The translations under genes and the position numbers were made by a program. The notes under the pieces were generated by a model. It ran no database searches. It was not told the DNA's origin and saw only the letters and a list, made by a program, of their open reading frames with translations. Shown piece by piece: positions 37,801-49,100 of a DNA stretch of 64,000 nt (within the stretch, counting starts at the first letter, position 1; each line of letters starts with the position of its first letter). Where the stretch lies: the NCBI GenBank assembly GCA_903813345.2, contig CAIIXF020000007.1, positions 1,367,730-1,431,729 on the forward strand, read 5' to 3'. Origin of the DNA: Owenia fusiformis. Its lineage: Eukaryota > Annelida > Polychaeta > Sabellida > Oweniidae.

Positions 37801-40800
37801 ATTAGAATATCAAGCATATGAGTAACCTTGTTATTTAATAGATTGTCATCATTGACCATCCTCCAAACGCAGGGGTCCAGATATCATCCACTCTGTTCCA
37901 GTAGATGATGTCGGCCCCTGCATTTAGAGGAAGTCACCAGATTGCTATTATATAAGTACATGTAAATATATACTATGGGTAAATTGAATTTTCAGGGATG
38001 TGAAAAATAGAGAGTCGCCAGTACATGATTTTGATAAGACCTTAGATAGACATTAGGCAAAAGTTATCAAATCTATGCTTTTTATTTGTCTTATATTTTC
38101 AATTTGGATTTGACCAAGCGGTCTGGGAATTAGCCCACCAAGCTAGGCAAAGGCATTGTAGCCTAGAGGTCATTGGTCCGAGTCATGTGAGCTCCTGTAT
38201 TCACTAATTTACAGAAATAAACATTGCACACATACCTGTATTAGACACAAATCATCCACATTGTCTAACTTTCCCTTGACAAAGTTCCACACCTCTGACA
38301 GGAGTGTGTCTGCTGTAAAGTTATGCCTCAAAGCTTGGCCAGTAGGTAGACGGATCTAAAAATGCATACCTTGTACATGTTCAGCATATGTCAAACAAAT
38401 CTTGCATCATCATCCCCCCTCACCCCATTACATGCCTCAACCAGGGTTCACGGCTAAGGTTGAATACATGACTGCCCAATTTATTATATTGGCATTCAGT
38501 TCATTGCCCAACATGTAACTCATTTTCGTCTATTGCCTTGAGTGAAAAGTAATTGCCATTGGCATTCAGGTAGCTGTGAGTTTGCCAATCCTGACTTCAT
38601 CTAGAACTAGTTACAGAGGCCATAGAGACCTGTTGCAAGGCAACAAGCCAAGTGGATTTTAAACCTAATAATTAATTTTTCCTACAATACATATAATATG
38701 AGAAAAATACACCTAGACCCAAGTGCAAGTATATAATGAAACAGAATGACATCAAATAACTCTGGGTCAACGTATACATGGTACTAAATGGGTATAAACC
38801 CTTTTGTTTTCCTACCTGTAAGATACACTTTTCAGACTTGACATCTTTGTTATTTTCTTTAGAAGTTAGCTCCGCTGCTGCAGTGTTGGGTGGCTCCGCT
38901 GGTGCTGTGTGGCTAGCTGTTGTTTCATGTTTTATGCTGGTTCGCATTTTTCTTCTCTCCCGATCTTCTTCTATTTGTTTCAGGGCTTCTGCCTTAGCCT
39001 TTGACAGACAAAATAAGTAAGTTAGACATTTTTCATTGAAGGTATAGTGCATATATATCTTCAATTAACCTCTGGACTATCAATTGGCAACAAACTTAAC
39101 AGATGCACATTTTTAGTGAAAATTCTTACAAAACATATTTCAACTTTTATATTAACACTTAAATTCCAAAAACTGATTTAGACAACTGACTATACCCTGT
39201 ATCAAAAATCTACCATTAAATAACCTCTATATATCTTCATTTAGCAAAACAAAATATGACTTAACACATGCATATTTTTAATGAAAAACTCTTACAAAAC
39301 TTATCTTACTTTTATATTTACTATTAAATTCCAAAAACTGATTTAGACAGCTGACTTTACCTTCTTTTCTAATTTCTTATTTTCTATTGCACTTTTCCTT
39401 GCTTCTTCTCGTTCTTTAGCATGGAATCTTTCCTTGATCTGTCTTTGTTTGTCATTCATTGACATTCTGCTGGTCACCCTGTCTTCCTCAGGCCCCGGGG
39501 GAGGCGTGGGAGAACCTTGGGAGGTCACAGGGGCAGAGGAGGGTAAGTTTAGTGGCTGAGGGTTTGCAAATGGATTGGCTCCAACATCTTCACCTCGTTG
39601 TTCCTGCAACATGTACAATCATGTGACAAACATAGAGCTATGAAAATAAATAAAATGTTTATCGTACATGTCCATCATACATTGATCATTTTTGATCTTG
39701 TAATATAAAATTGATCAAAAATAGTGAAATCTAGAATAAGAAAAAATTAAAAATATGAAAAATTAAAAATCAATTCAGATATGCATAAAACCAAAAATAT
39801 ATTGAGAGTATTTCAATCAAAGTAAGTGCCTAAAATAAACATTTCGGTGTATAGAGCAAACCACAATAATTCAAACAAAACATTTTACCTTTCTCAAGGT
39901 GAGAGAGGCTTGAGCTAACCCTGGTTTGCCTTGAAGAATCCTGGAATAAATCAAACATACAAATGTAATAAATAGTACTTAAATATGTATTACTGTTCTG
40001 TAATGATTGCATGTTCATTTTGAGAGGTGTTTGAATTATAGATATAAGAGGTTTTACTTTACTTAATTTGAGATTTTAATTCTAAAACATTTCTTTATGT
40101 CTGCCTCTTATGGATAGTTTTTGAAATATCGAATTTTCCTGGCAATTTTTGAACTGATAGATCTAATGTAAAAACTTCCTTGGAATATGTATTTCAAAAG
40201 CAAGTTTAATTAATTTTGGGAAGTATTTGTAATAGCTCATTTAAAACATTGGAAACTCTCTAACAATGAGTTGTTGCACATGTATACAAGAAATCCAGGT
40301 ACCTGGTGTACCTGGTGTACTTACCATTCTATAGCTTCTTCTACAGAAAGTTTCCCAGCTTGGACAGCCTGTTGTGAATCTTCTAAGCCAAATCCCATAC
40401 TCACTAGGCACATGACAAGGTCATCCACACTCTGTAACAAATAAATTCACCATATAGAGTATATTAGTCTCAGTCTAAATTGAACACATGTTTCACTTAA
40501 ACCGGTCATCAAAAAATTATGAAAAAATTACACATCGTCAATTTAATGGTCATATTTTGAATGGTAACAATTTAATTTGAAAAATGACAATTAAATTGAC
40601 AATGTGTAACTTTTTATATACAGGTATTATAGAATGAGATGAAAGCGTTCAAACTGGTGAGGGGAACAGTGATACCTGTGTACTAAATCTTCTGGAGGAA
40701 GGATGATTCCTATATTATCCAGATCCTTTTATGTGTTGAGTCTTACTAAGTAGGAAAAAGGGGGGACATGGTCTATCAATCTAAGGGTTGTAGTAAGGAA

Positions 40801-43800
40801 CTTGAAGATGTTTGTCAATTTCAACCTTGAAGTGGTTGACATTGTCAGCATCTATTGCAGACTGGGAGATTGTTCCAGTATTTTACAATTCTTCTTCTTC
40901 AGTTCTTCCAAATACATTTTTTCTTACATTTAGTCAACTGTACGTATCTTGTGTTCAGGTTCTGGTATTCCATCAAGTATTCCTGCTGGTCATTTCCGTA
41001 TCCTTTATGCATCACTTTGCATTTATAGTACTTAAATAGTAGTTGCCATTCATTTGACCATTTACACATGCTGTCTTGATCATTTTGTAGTATTATTTTG
41101 CGTCATCAGCATATATGAGAAATTTGTTCTTGGTTGTTTCAGTAAAGTTGTTAATGAAGGCAGCAGACAGGGTCGGTCAAAGGCAAGTTTCCTGAGGGAT
41201 ACCAGATGTTACATGGGAGCACTCGACTCGCTCTGATACTCAACCGTTTACCGAAACTCTCATGACGATGGTTACAGACATGAGAAGCCCATGTTATAGA
41301 CTGTGGACTACTCTGATAATTGCAACTTCCATTTTTCATGGAAGGTCACACATTCCAACATATTTCAAACAGTCTGTATGATTATGCTAGGCACTTTCTG
41401 GGTAGTTGGACTTCATGTAGGGGTGGCAGACGGCCCTCAGGCCAATTCATACCCCCACCCTAAGAAAACCTTGGGGGTACTTTAATACCACCTGATAAAA
41501 AGAATACTAATGCATGTCATATATTCATAGTTTTGTAGTAGGCAGAGCATACCATGGTTAGTCAGTGCCAGAAATGTCCAATCTCTGACTTATATGGTTA
41601 CCATGGAAACAGTATTTATATCTCAAAATCTTCTCAATTTGACCTCCTCCAAAATATGTCCCTTAGCCCTCAAAGTGAAATATTTGCAAGTTTGTTTGGA
41701 TTTTGTGGCTGCAACTTTGTCAAAAGTTGTATAAATATGTATATATTCACACTAAAGCACTAAAAAGTTGATATAATGCTCCAATAAATCAATAATATCT
41801 ATCAAATATAGTCACACACAACTACTTTTAGGGAAAAGTGGGCGTGGCACTTTTTGGAACTTGTGTAATTGTTGCAGCATTAAGCAAAAAATACATATTA
41901 CACTAACAATAATTGACATTTAATTATCATTTACTAACATTGTGTAACATTGTAATATGTTCATTATCATTATTAGATACTTAAATTATTTTATGTAAGT
42001 GTTATCATGAACTTTTCTTTTATCCCTATACCATACAAGGTGGGCATCACCAATGGTGTCAAACTAACTTTTCTGTTTAACTTATTTTTTACCATAGACA
42101 AGGGAAAAAGCTTTACTTGAAGTCGTGACCTCATTAGGTGCTATGTATATGGATAGATGGATTGATACTAGTCGGTAGATGGCAGCACTTGTGCTAGTTG
42201 GGCTAGATACAAGTATTTACCATTGACTTGACATGTGTCACTTAGTCTATTGATTTACCATATTCGTTCTGTTGGATTAAAGTGAAACTGCATTTGCAAT
42301 GAATTTGATGATGTTCAGATTGTGTTTGAAACTTGATGATAATCAGAAGTGTTTGAAACTGGATGTTGTTCAGATTGTGTACACATGAACTTTAATAGGA
42401 CCACTGAAACAATAAGTCAATGTTTAAGATTCTTTAAAATTATCTCAATGAGAATTTAGCCTGTTAACCTATAATTAAACTACGCTTCAGCAAGATTTCG
42501 AAGCTATATAACAAATCTCATAATTTGCAACTTTTTCATTATTTGATAATTTAACCCATTATTCTTTATTGCTGATTTAAATATTGCAAGGAATTCAAAT
42601 GACCTAGGGAAGCCAGTGATATGAATTGGCCTTATTCATTGAGTTACATTAAAATGGAAAATTGTGAAGAAAAAGAGAACTGTTCCACGGCTTCACAGGA
42701 AATATGGAAGCAAAGTCAACAAGGGATGTGGGAACTAGGCTGTTAACATATAGAGATTTAGAACTCTCCAGGGAAGTGTCTCTATTTGGTATAAAATACA
42801 CAGGTCTATTCATGCACACCATTTTAAATATGAATCAAAATTAGTGATATCCATGTTTCTGGTGAAAGCATTAATTGAAAGAGACAAACATCCTACCCCA
42901 ATGGTATAAAATATAAGGAAGTTTGAAGCAGTAAAAAGGTATTACCATTTTAGATTTGATTGAACAAATTGAATCACAGGCAATTTTTAAATTTCGATAT
43001 ATTAAAAGAGGCTCTCTTGGTTAGATGGGAGAATTAGCTGCATGTTAAAGGTGCCGCTTTGTTCAGTTTATAACAAAATTGATATTAAGCCCGAAACAGT
43101 ACGAAATGTTAAGCAAATATTTCATTCTATGGAGGGCAATACCTGTTCATCTTTCAATGATTTTTGCAATATGTATTGCCCGCAGCCCATAGGGCGATGG
43201 TAATACATGTTGCAAAAATCATTGAAAGTGCAGTTGTCAGAATCCCCAGGCGGGCAATACGCTGGACAATACGTCTTTTAAATATGGAAATAATTCAGTG
43301 AGCTGTGAAATACGCTGGTATTTTTAGTCACATGGTTCTGAATTAGCCAATCAAATCACACCATTTATAGCAATTATGCAATAATTAGTGCTACTTCCAT
43401 GAACACCCGTTTTGTAGAATAAGATTCTGATTCTCGTATTTGGTATATATATGAATTAGACAAAGGCAAATCCAGTCGAACATCTTGTTGAGCATCAAAC
43501 AAAGGTACAAGCTATATATCATTTCTCAAAATGGCCACTTTACTGAAGAAATTGTCAAAAGATTATATGTATCATGTTTTAATGTATTTACGTTTAAATA
43601 TAGCTGTCTTAATAAGTACACATGATGAAAATACAGGCACAAACAAAATGCATACTTTCTGAAACCCTGCGTTTGGATATTGTTAAATTGAATGATATTG
43701 GCTAAAAACTTCTGTCAGAATTGAAACAATATTTCACCAAGAAAAGTCAACATTTCAAAACAACAGCAATAGCTAGAACTATCCTATTTAGATGTTTACT

Positions 43801-46108
43801 TGACAGTATGGAAAATTGGGGAAGCCTGACAGAGAATCATAACAGATAGAGGTAGAAAGATTTGATAAAGAAAATGGAGTTTTGGTGTGGGAGGGGGGGG
43901 GGGGCGTGTAATTGTATACTTGTTTATAAAATTGATAAAATGACATATTCTAGACAAGGATAGGCATTTGCCATAATAAACTATGAGGGATAATGACTCA
44001 TAAACTTACACAATGGAGATTTGGGGTAGTAATATGGAACATACGTTATATGGAAACTGTAACCTTATAAGATCTTGTCCAGTATTTCAGTCATACCTGA
44101 TTATAAAGGACCATTGATGTTACAGCATCAGGGCATATTACATATAATATTTAATCATGACCATCATTTCTACTGTGCCAAAATCATTCAACCAATTTTA
44201 AAATGGAATACGAGAACAAGTTTTCTTATTTTAGGTTATATATTCATATGTCTAATAATATTTGATATTAAACATATTAACTTTTATTGTTTTTATACAC
44301 TAAACAGATTTGTTTAGATATTATTTTAAGTTTTAACATAACAAACCACTTTCCAGGTCGAAGGAATCACTAAAGGTACAGCATTTCAGAAATGTTTAAA
44401 TTGTTTATATTTCATTATTTTGTGAAATACTAAAAGGAGTTTAACCCGTACCTTGTTGACCATGAGTCAATGAATGCATTATGTAATATCTGCAAAATGA
44501 TGCACTATGCAATTCATACATGGAATAATTTATTTTGCCATATTGGAATCAAGTATTTTCGTTAATCCATTGGATAGATCATGCATTACCTGATGTTGAT
44601 AATAGAATCAGTAAGTCAATTGTAAGACACCATTTATCCGAGAAAATCTTAGTTATGTATTAAAGCAGGGCATAACATTTCACATATCGTTTATTCATGT
44701 TTACTACATCTATGGTTCCAATGTCATTTAAGCCTGATTTGGTGCAAATGTCAAAGCATAACATCAACTCTAAAGTAGTTTAATTCAATGAAAATTAAAA
44801 ATATCAAAATCGACAATTACTGTCCGCCATCTTAGATGCGAAGGTTACAGCCGTTACCTTCACTTGGTACTGATCAGTGTCGGTCCATTACTTTTCAATT
44901 GCATAAAATGGCTCTAACCCTGACAAATGTATTAATCAATTTTAACTCATAGCTCTTCTTGATCAATGAAACTATTTATATTCTAGCTTCAAGTCAATGA
45001 ATACGACTTTGACAAGCTAAAAAGACTAAGGACCTCTAGGACTTAAAAGTTAATTTGACCATTAATGACCTATGATAGGGAAGGGTCATGATAACACTTA
45101 TATAAAATATTTAAAGTATCTAATAATGATAATGAACATACTACAATGTTACACAATGTTAGTAGATGCTAATTAAATGTCAATTGTTGTTAGTGTAATA
45201 AGTATTTTTCATTTAATGCTGCAACAATTACACAAGTACCAAAAAGTGCCACGCCCACTTTTCCCTAAAAGCAGTTGTGTGTGACTACATTTGATAAATA
45301 TTATTAATTTATGAGATCATTATATCAAGTTTTTAGTGCTTTAGTGTGAATACATACATATTAATTCAACTTTTGACAAAGTTGCAGCCACAAAATCCAA
45401 ACAGATTTGCAAATATTTCACTTTGAGAACTTAAGGACACATTTGGGACGGGGTCAAATTGAGAAGATTGTGAGATATAAATACTGTTTCCATGGTAACC
45501 ATATAAGTCAGAGATTGGAAATTTCTGGCACTGACTAACCATGGCATGCCCTACCCACTATAAAACGATGAATATCTGATATGCATTAGTATTATTTTTA
45601 TTGGGTGGTATTAAAGTACCCCCAAGGTTTTGTTGGGGTAGGGGTATAAATTGGCCTGAGGGCCTTCTGCCACCCCTACATAAAGTCCAACTACCCAGAA
45701 AGTGTCTATTATAATCATACAAATTGTTTGAAATATGTTGGAATGTGTGACCTTCCATGAAAAGCGAGATCCATTTCTAGAGCACTTCTACAGAATAGTC
45801 CGCAGTCTATTACTGATAACTGAGATCACAAGCACCAAGTATGGAGCTTTTGACGTTTTGCTGGAAATGGTCGGATGACCTAATATTTAAAATCCAGTAG
45901 ACTCTAGTGTTAGATATTCAAAAAATGGCAGATTTATTTTCAAAATATCGGAAAATTAGCACAACAAGCAAGAACTACAGAGAGAAAAATGTCACCAGCA
46001 AAGTAAGCAAACCAATACTTCACACTATACTCATTCATTCTTAATATAGCTTTGACCCTTTAAATTGTATCAAATTATGGGAAAACTTACTTGAACTGCG
46101 CTTGCCAT
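28884..46108 (-). CDS. UBA-coiled coil-UBX-leucine-rich repeat protein (putative ubiquitin/p97 adaptor)
   Basis: 23 exons: 46091-46108, 40325-40431, 39889-39940, 39361-39603, 38816-38998, 38236-38355, 37438-37555, 36970-37164, 36423-36767, 36024-36270, 35746-35811, 35526-35602, 34490-34564, 34125-34274, 33761-33801, 33358-33532, 33123-33194, 32490-32571, 32165-32226, 31070-31141, 30733-30772, 29631-29722, 28884-29041. Every junction keeps phase, giving 2790 nt (929 aa). Residues ~7-50 are a UBA domain (MGF loop at 18-20). Residues ~100-160 are a charged coiled coil. Residues ~198-278 are a UBX domain with the p97-binding FPR loop (PFPR at 242-245). Residues 281-345 are Pro/Gln-rich. Residues ~364-430 are (LGGMGGG)n repeats. 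Residues 461-542 contain LPSDVATRILEHLIKEKIL, resembling the segment before the LRRs of ZYG11-type cullin-2 adaptors. From ~543 onward are LRRs of the L..L.L.....(I/V)TD.GL..LA type. The first 280 residues look UBXN1-like. I do not recognise a named protein with this whole order. The role as a p97/ubiquitin ligase adaptor is inference. Confidence 0.85.
29662..30352. repeat. Tandem duplication of a 3' splice site plus exon start, 8 copies
   Basis: Units of about 89 bp start at 29662, 29751, 29840, 29934, 30022, 30111, 30200 and 30289. On the gene's minus strand each unit holds a polypyrimidine stretch, a TTTTCAG acceptor and the first ~50 nt of exon 22 (encoding VSSDFLC.GV..NCLLLSKL). Only the copy at the gene-distal end (exon 29631-29722) continues into the rest of the exon. 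Seven copies keep TTTTCAG; the eighth has a degenerate CCACAG. In most duplicated copies the exon part runs into an in-frame TAG (TTATTTAG). The copy at 29840-29933 carries a 5-bp insertion. Confidence 0.92.
31508..31600. repeat. Short foldback in intron 19
   Basis: ATTGACC...GAGCGTAGCGAGTGAGCG...ACCGAGGTAA. Outer pieces TTACCTCGGT / ACCGAGG and ATATGATATTGAC / GTCAATATAATAT are in inverse orientation. It is similar in style to the GATATCAA foldback near 53.4 kb. Confidence 0.5.
31955..32056 (+). repeat. GATACGGGATCT short tandem repeat
   Basis: Seven occurrences of (T/A)ATACGGGAT within ~100 bp, alternating with GATTTTT(G/C) spacers. It lies in intron 19 of the UBX-LRR gene. Confidence 0.75.
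32890..33053 (+). repeat. 30-bp minisatellite in UBX-LRR intron 17
   Basis: Five to six copies of a 30-bp unit containing TTTGGCATATTGTACTGCAA and AGAGAGCCAG. Because 30 is a multiple of three, minus-strand frames stay open and give a ten-residue repeat (YAKLALFAVQ). This is an artefact within the intron between exons at 33123 and 32571. Confidence 0.85.
34829..35447. mobile_element. Tc1/mariner-type TIR element relic in intron 12
   Basis: The ends are CAGGGTGGGCCAAAAAAAAC and its near-perfect complement GGTTTTTTTTGGCCCACCCT, with TA on both sides (34827-34828 and 35448-35449). Length is about 619 bp. The inside keeps short open pieces on the minus strand (for example 34949-35152) but no intact DDE transposase, so it is a deleted or non-autonomous copy. 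Confidence 0.7.
36518..36697 (-). repeat. Coding 21-bp minisatellite: (LGGMGGG)n in UBX-LRR exon 9
   Basis: About eight to nine units of 21 bp within exon 36423-36767, each encoding LGGMGGG. Third-position changes (CCC/CCT, AAC/AAT on the plus strand) separate the units, while the amino acids are almost unchanged apart from the last unit (LGDMGGG). The plus strand is also open here and reads a proline-rich frame, which I treat as a shadow. Confidence 0.9.
37568..37822 (+). repeat. ~45-bp minisatellite in UBX-LRR intron 6
   Basis: About five to six copies of a unit containing CAATTGTTCATTAGAATATC and AAGCATAAGATAAACAACAT. It lies directly upstream of the acceptor of exon 37438-37555, on the intron side. 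Confidence 0.85.
38105..38200 (+). repeat. tRNA-like sequence, possible SINE head
   Basis: TTGACCAAGCGGTCTGGG resembles the A-box of a Leu/Ser-type tRNA. GGTCCGAGTC about 75 bp downstream resembles a B-box (GGTTCGAATC). There is an imperfect extra arm between them but no clean acceptor stem, so a tRNA-derived SINE remnant is likelier than a functional tRNA. Confidence 0.35.
39075..39360. repeat. Duplicated segment at the exon 4 donor
   Basis: Intron sequence ending AAATTCCAAAAACTGATTTA followed by GACA.CTGACT occurs at about 39160-39195 and again at about 39325-39358, where it abuts the real donor of exon 39361-39603. The duplicated tract is roughly 165 bp and about 80 per cent alike by eye. 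Confidence 0.6.
41294..45812. mobile_element. 4.5-kb inverted-repeat structure in UBX-LRR intron 1
   Basis: The left arm, about 41294-42030, and the right arm, about 45073-45812, are inverse copies of each other over roughly 740 bp with scattered differences. Shared landmarks include GGGTAGTTGGACTT, AGGGGTGGCAGA, GGTTACCATGGAAACAGTAT and AAAGTGGGCGTGGCACTTTT, or their complements. The 3-kb interior (42031-45072) has no open frame above about 80 codons but contains a small foldback at 43110-43270. It could be a TIR transposon with long termini that has lost its gene, or a large inverted duplication. No target duplication was found. Confidence 0.8.
43110..43270. repeat. Foldback MITE, family A copy 1
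   Basis: Arms TTTCAATGATTTTTGCAA and TTGCAAAAATCATTGAAA flank a GCCCATAGGGC centre; the outer parts carry GCAAATATTTCATTC and GGGCAATAC. Related to elements at 48025-48198 and 53835-53996. Confidence 0.65.
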
Positions 46109-46193
46109 TTTTTGTTTTTGTTTTTCATTTACTTCCGTTTTACTGCGCCTCCTAACGAGTAGGAAACAATTTTACTTCCGGTAACCGGTTGCA
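46109..46193. promoter_or_regulatory. 85-bp divergent promoter between UBX-LRR and ACP2-like genes
   Basis: The two start codons (minus-strand ATG at 46108-46106, plus-strand ATG at 46194) are separated by only 85 bp, so both 5' UTRs and the core promoter must lie here or overlap the genes. Two ETS-type sites occur: ACTTCCG at 46131 and ACTTCCGG at 46174-46181. A perfect Grainyhead-like palindrome AACCGGTT is at 46183-46190. No TATA box is seen. ETS sites are common in animal bidirectional housekeeping promoters; binding here is inference. Confidence 0.6.
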
Positions 46194-49100
46194 ATGTGGA
46201 TGAAAATATTTTTGTTTTCTATTTATTTTACTTTTATTTTACCTGTTGCGTCTGGTGAAACAACCTTACAACTTGTCCAAGTGGTATGTATATTGCATTG
46301 ATTTTAAAAGAGAACCAATGAAACATAATACTGAGCTAAATGAGAGAAAACTGTTTCACTGAGCAGTGAATGGCAGCAGATGCTGATGAGTGTTCAATTC
46401 ATATACGATGCACTGACTTTTATATTTCATTCTATAGAACCTGAGTGATAGAACATACGTTTTAATTTTACAAAGTGATTAGATTAAATGAACACTGAAA
46501 GAGGTATATACGAGGGGGGATTCATAAGTAGTGGGACAAATGCTATAACTTCACTTATATCAACCAGATTGTATTCAAACTTGGAACACAGAACCACAAA
46601 CATGTAGTAATCATTGTGTGAAAATTTCAAAAAGTTACACCCAACTTCAGTAAACTGAGAGTTCCAACCATGACGTCACAACAGGGTCCACGGAGCACAT
46701 TGTATGTCACTAATTGCCAGTTAAATTACAATTCTCAACTGATATTCAGGATGTGATCTAATCCGTGACTTCTAGCGAGTCCTTTTGTGGGGCACATCAA
46801 TTCTATGCAAGACTATTGATTTCTTATCCTTCTGGTGCAATCTCACTCTTTCTCAAAGTATTCACGATGACAATCAATGCATTTTTGGCATCTCCTCAAC
46901 CATTTTAGGTATGCACCCTCAAAACCATATTTTCCAAGATTGGTTATCTCGGCTCTCACAGCATATTCAGAACACATATACAGAATACCACCTATTATAT
47001 ATACTGTTGATTTTTTTACTTCTTGTTTCCCATAGACTTTCAATAAACCTCTATAGGTCTCTAATACTGAAAACTTCTTCAAAGCATTAAATTTAGTCAC
47101 ATCACGGATGTTTATACGTGATTCTTGCTTTTTTATGCTATTTTAATCAAATTTTGCTCCATCCAAGAAGGCCTGAAAATGGCAGTGTCCTGGTGTCACT
47201 GTTTTGTGTGACATCACAATAGCATGATGATGTAATATATGTTACAGTTGTCATGACTACAATGCTTGAGACAATATGAAACCAAATATTTGAAAATAAC
47301 TGTCATTTTGAGATATTTATGAGCATATTTATGTTGATCAAGCCCCTCATTTTTTAACTGCTCCGTTAACCCCTACTTTTGGTTACCATAGCAACCGTTG
47401 TTGCTAGGGAACAAAACGAATTACATTGCAATTTCACCAAACAATGCCTTATGTCCTAGTCCATTCATGTGCCAAATTTGGTTGAGATATGTAGACAGGG
47501 ACTTGCTGCCTCAGAAAAGTCCCACTACTTATGAATCCCCCCTCGTAGTGTGACGTCCAAGAATAAGGACATTACTAAGGATCAAGATAGATGTAAATAT
47601 AATTGGGGAGGTGTAAATGCTATACTCATGATTTATCCCGTTCCCGGACTATGGACTATAGTCCGGGAACGGGATAACTCATGATCATATTGAATGGGAA
47701 ACTCAAAGGCAGTTCTAGTTCAGTCTAGTTTATGCTTAGTGTTTTGTATTGTACATGAACACTGTAAAATCAAAAATACTGTAGCGTATTTCACACCTCC
47801 CTCAATTATTGGATTATAAAAGACGTTTATCTCAGCGATAGTATTGCCAGCTCGGGAATTCTGACAACTGCACTGGACAGAAATAAAAGTGTACTATACA
47901 ATGATTCTTGTCCGTAATCATGTTACCTGATGGGTTTATGATGTATTTATTGATAAAATAAATGTTCACGGCAATATTCTATATTTCTTTGAAATGCAAA
48001 GTGATTGTAGAGAATGTCTAGCAATGATATAATAAAACAAATATTTCATTCAATGTTCACGCAATACCTGTTTCACTTTCAATGATTTTTGCAGCATGTA
48101 TTTCCCTCACTCTATAGGCTCCAAGCAATACAGACTGCAAAAATCATTGAAAGATGAACAGGTATTGCCCTCCATAGATTGGAACATTTGCTTATTATAT
48201 ACAGGGTGTTTCATAATGACCGTCCCCCCATCAACCACCAATCCATTATATGTGTACAGTATATACTATATCTGTTATGAATACTTCATTTGGTAAAATA
48301 TTTCATAAATCTTGTTCTTGTTTACTTTAGTTATTTCGCCATGGTGACAGAAGTCAAACGAGCAGCTACCCTACAGACCCATATACTGAGGCTGACTGGC
48401 CACAGGGATATGGTCAACTAAGCAAGGTAATGGGTTTACTTTGTGCTACTCTTTCATCTCTGAGCGTGTTGTTATGAGGGCGTTTACTAGAGCTTAAGAC
48501 AAGATTAAACCTTAATAAAATGCACATTTTATATGTTTCTTGACTCAAAACTGCAGTAGATGCACGGGCCTAGCCAGGGTGGATGCGATGGGCGCGATCA
48601 CTCCCCCCCCCCACCCCTCCAAAAAAATAAAAAGCAATTTTATAAAATTTGTTGAAAAAACATTAACAAGTAGTTTGAAATGCTTAGAATGCACCAGATA
48701 TATTTTTAAAAGATTCCAGCCCAATACCCCCTCCCCCTTTTCGGGCTCACTTCGCTTGCAATGATGCTTACCCAAAAAGTCACACCCCTTGAATTTCTTG
48801 GCTACTCCCCTGAGATGTATACATATAAATGTCATTCAAAGCGAAATTCAAAGAAATTGGAGATACTTTGGCACTTTGCAGCAGATATTGTATCTTTATA
48901 ACAAACAATTTTCGATCCCTGCATTAATAAAATGAATTAAAAAAATTAAATTCATTGCTTTCAAATTGTTACTTTGTCTGTTCATTTTGCACTAAATTGC
49001 TATGAATACAGAAAATACTATATCTGGTATAAATGTCTCAATATCAAATACAGTGTGTACTTTTCGCTGAATTATTTCATCTGATCATCATGTATCTCTA

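Noticed and set aside
46785-47090. 101-codon plus-strand frame
   Set aside because: Antisense of the mariner transposase tail on the minus strand.
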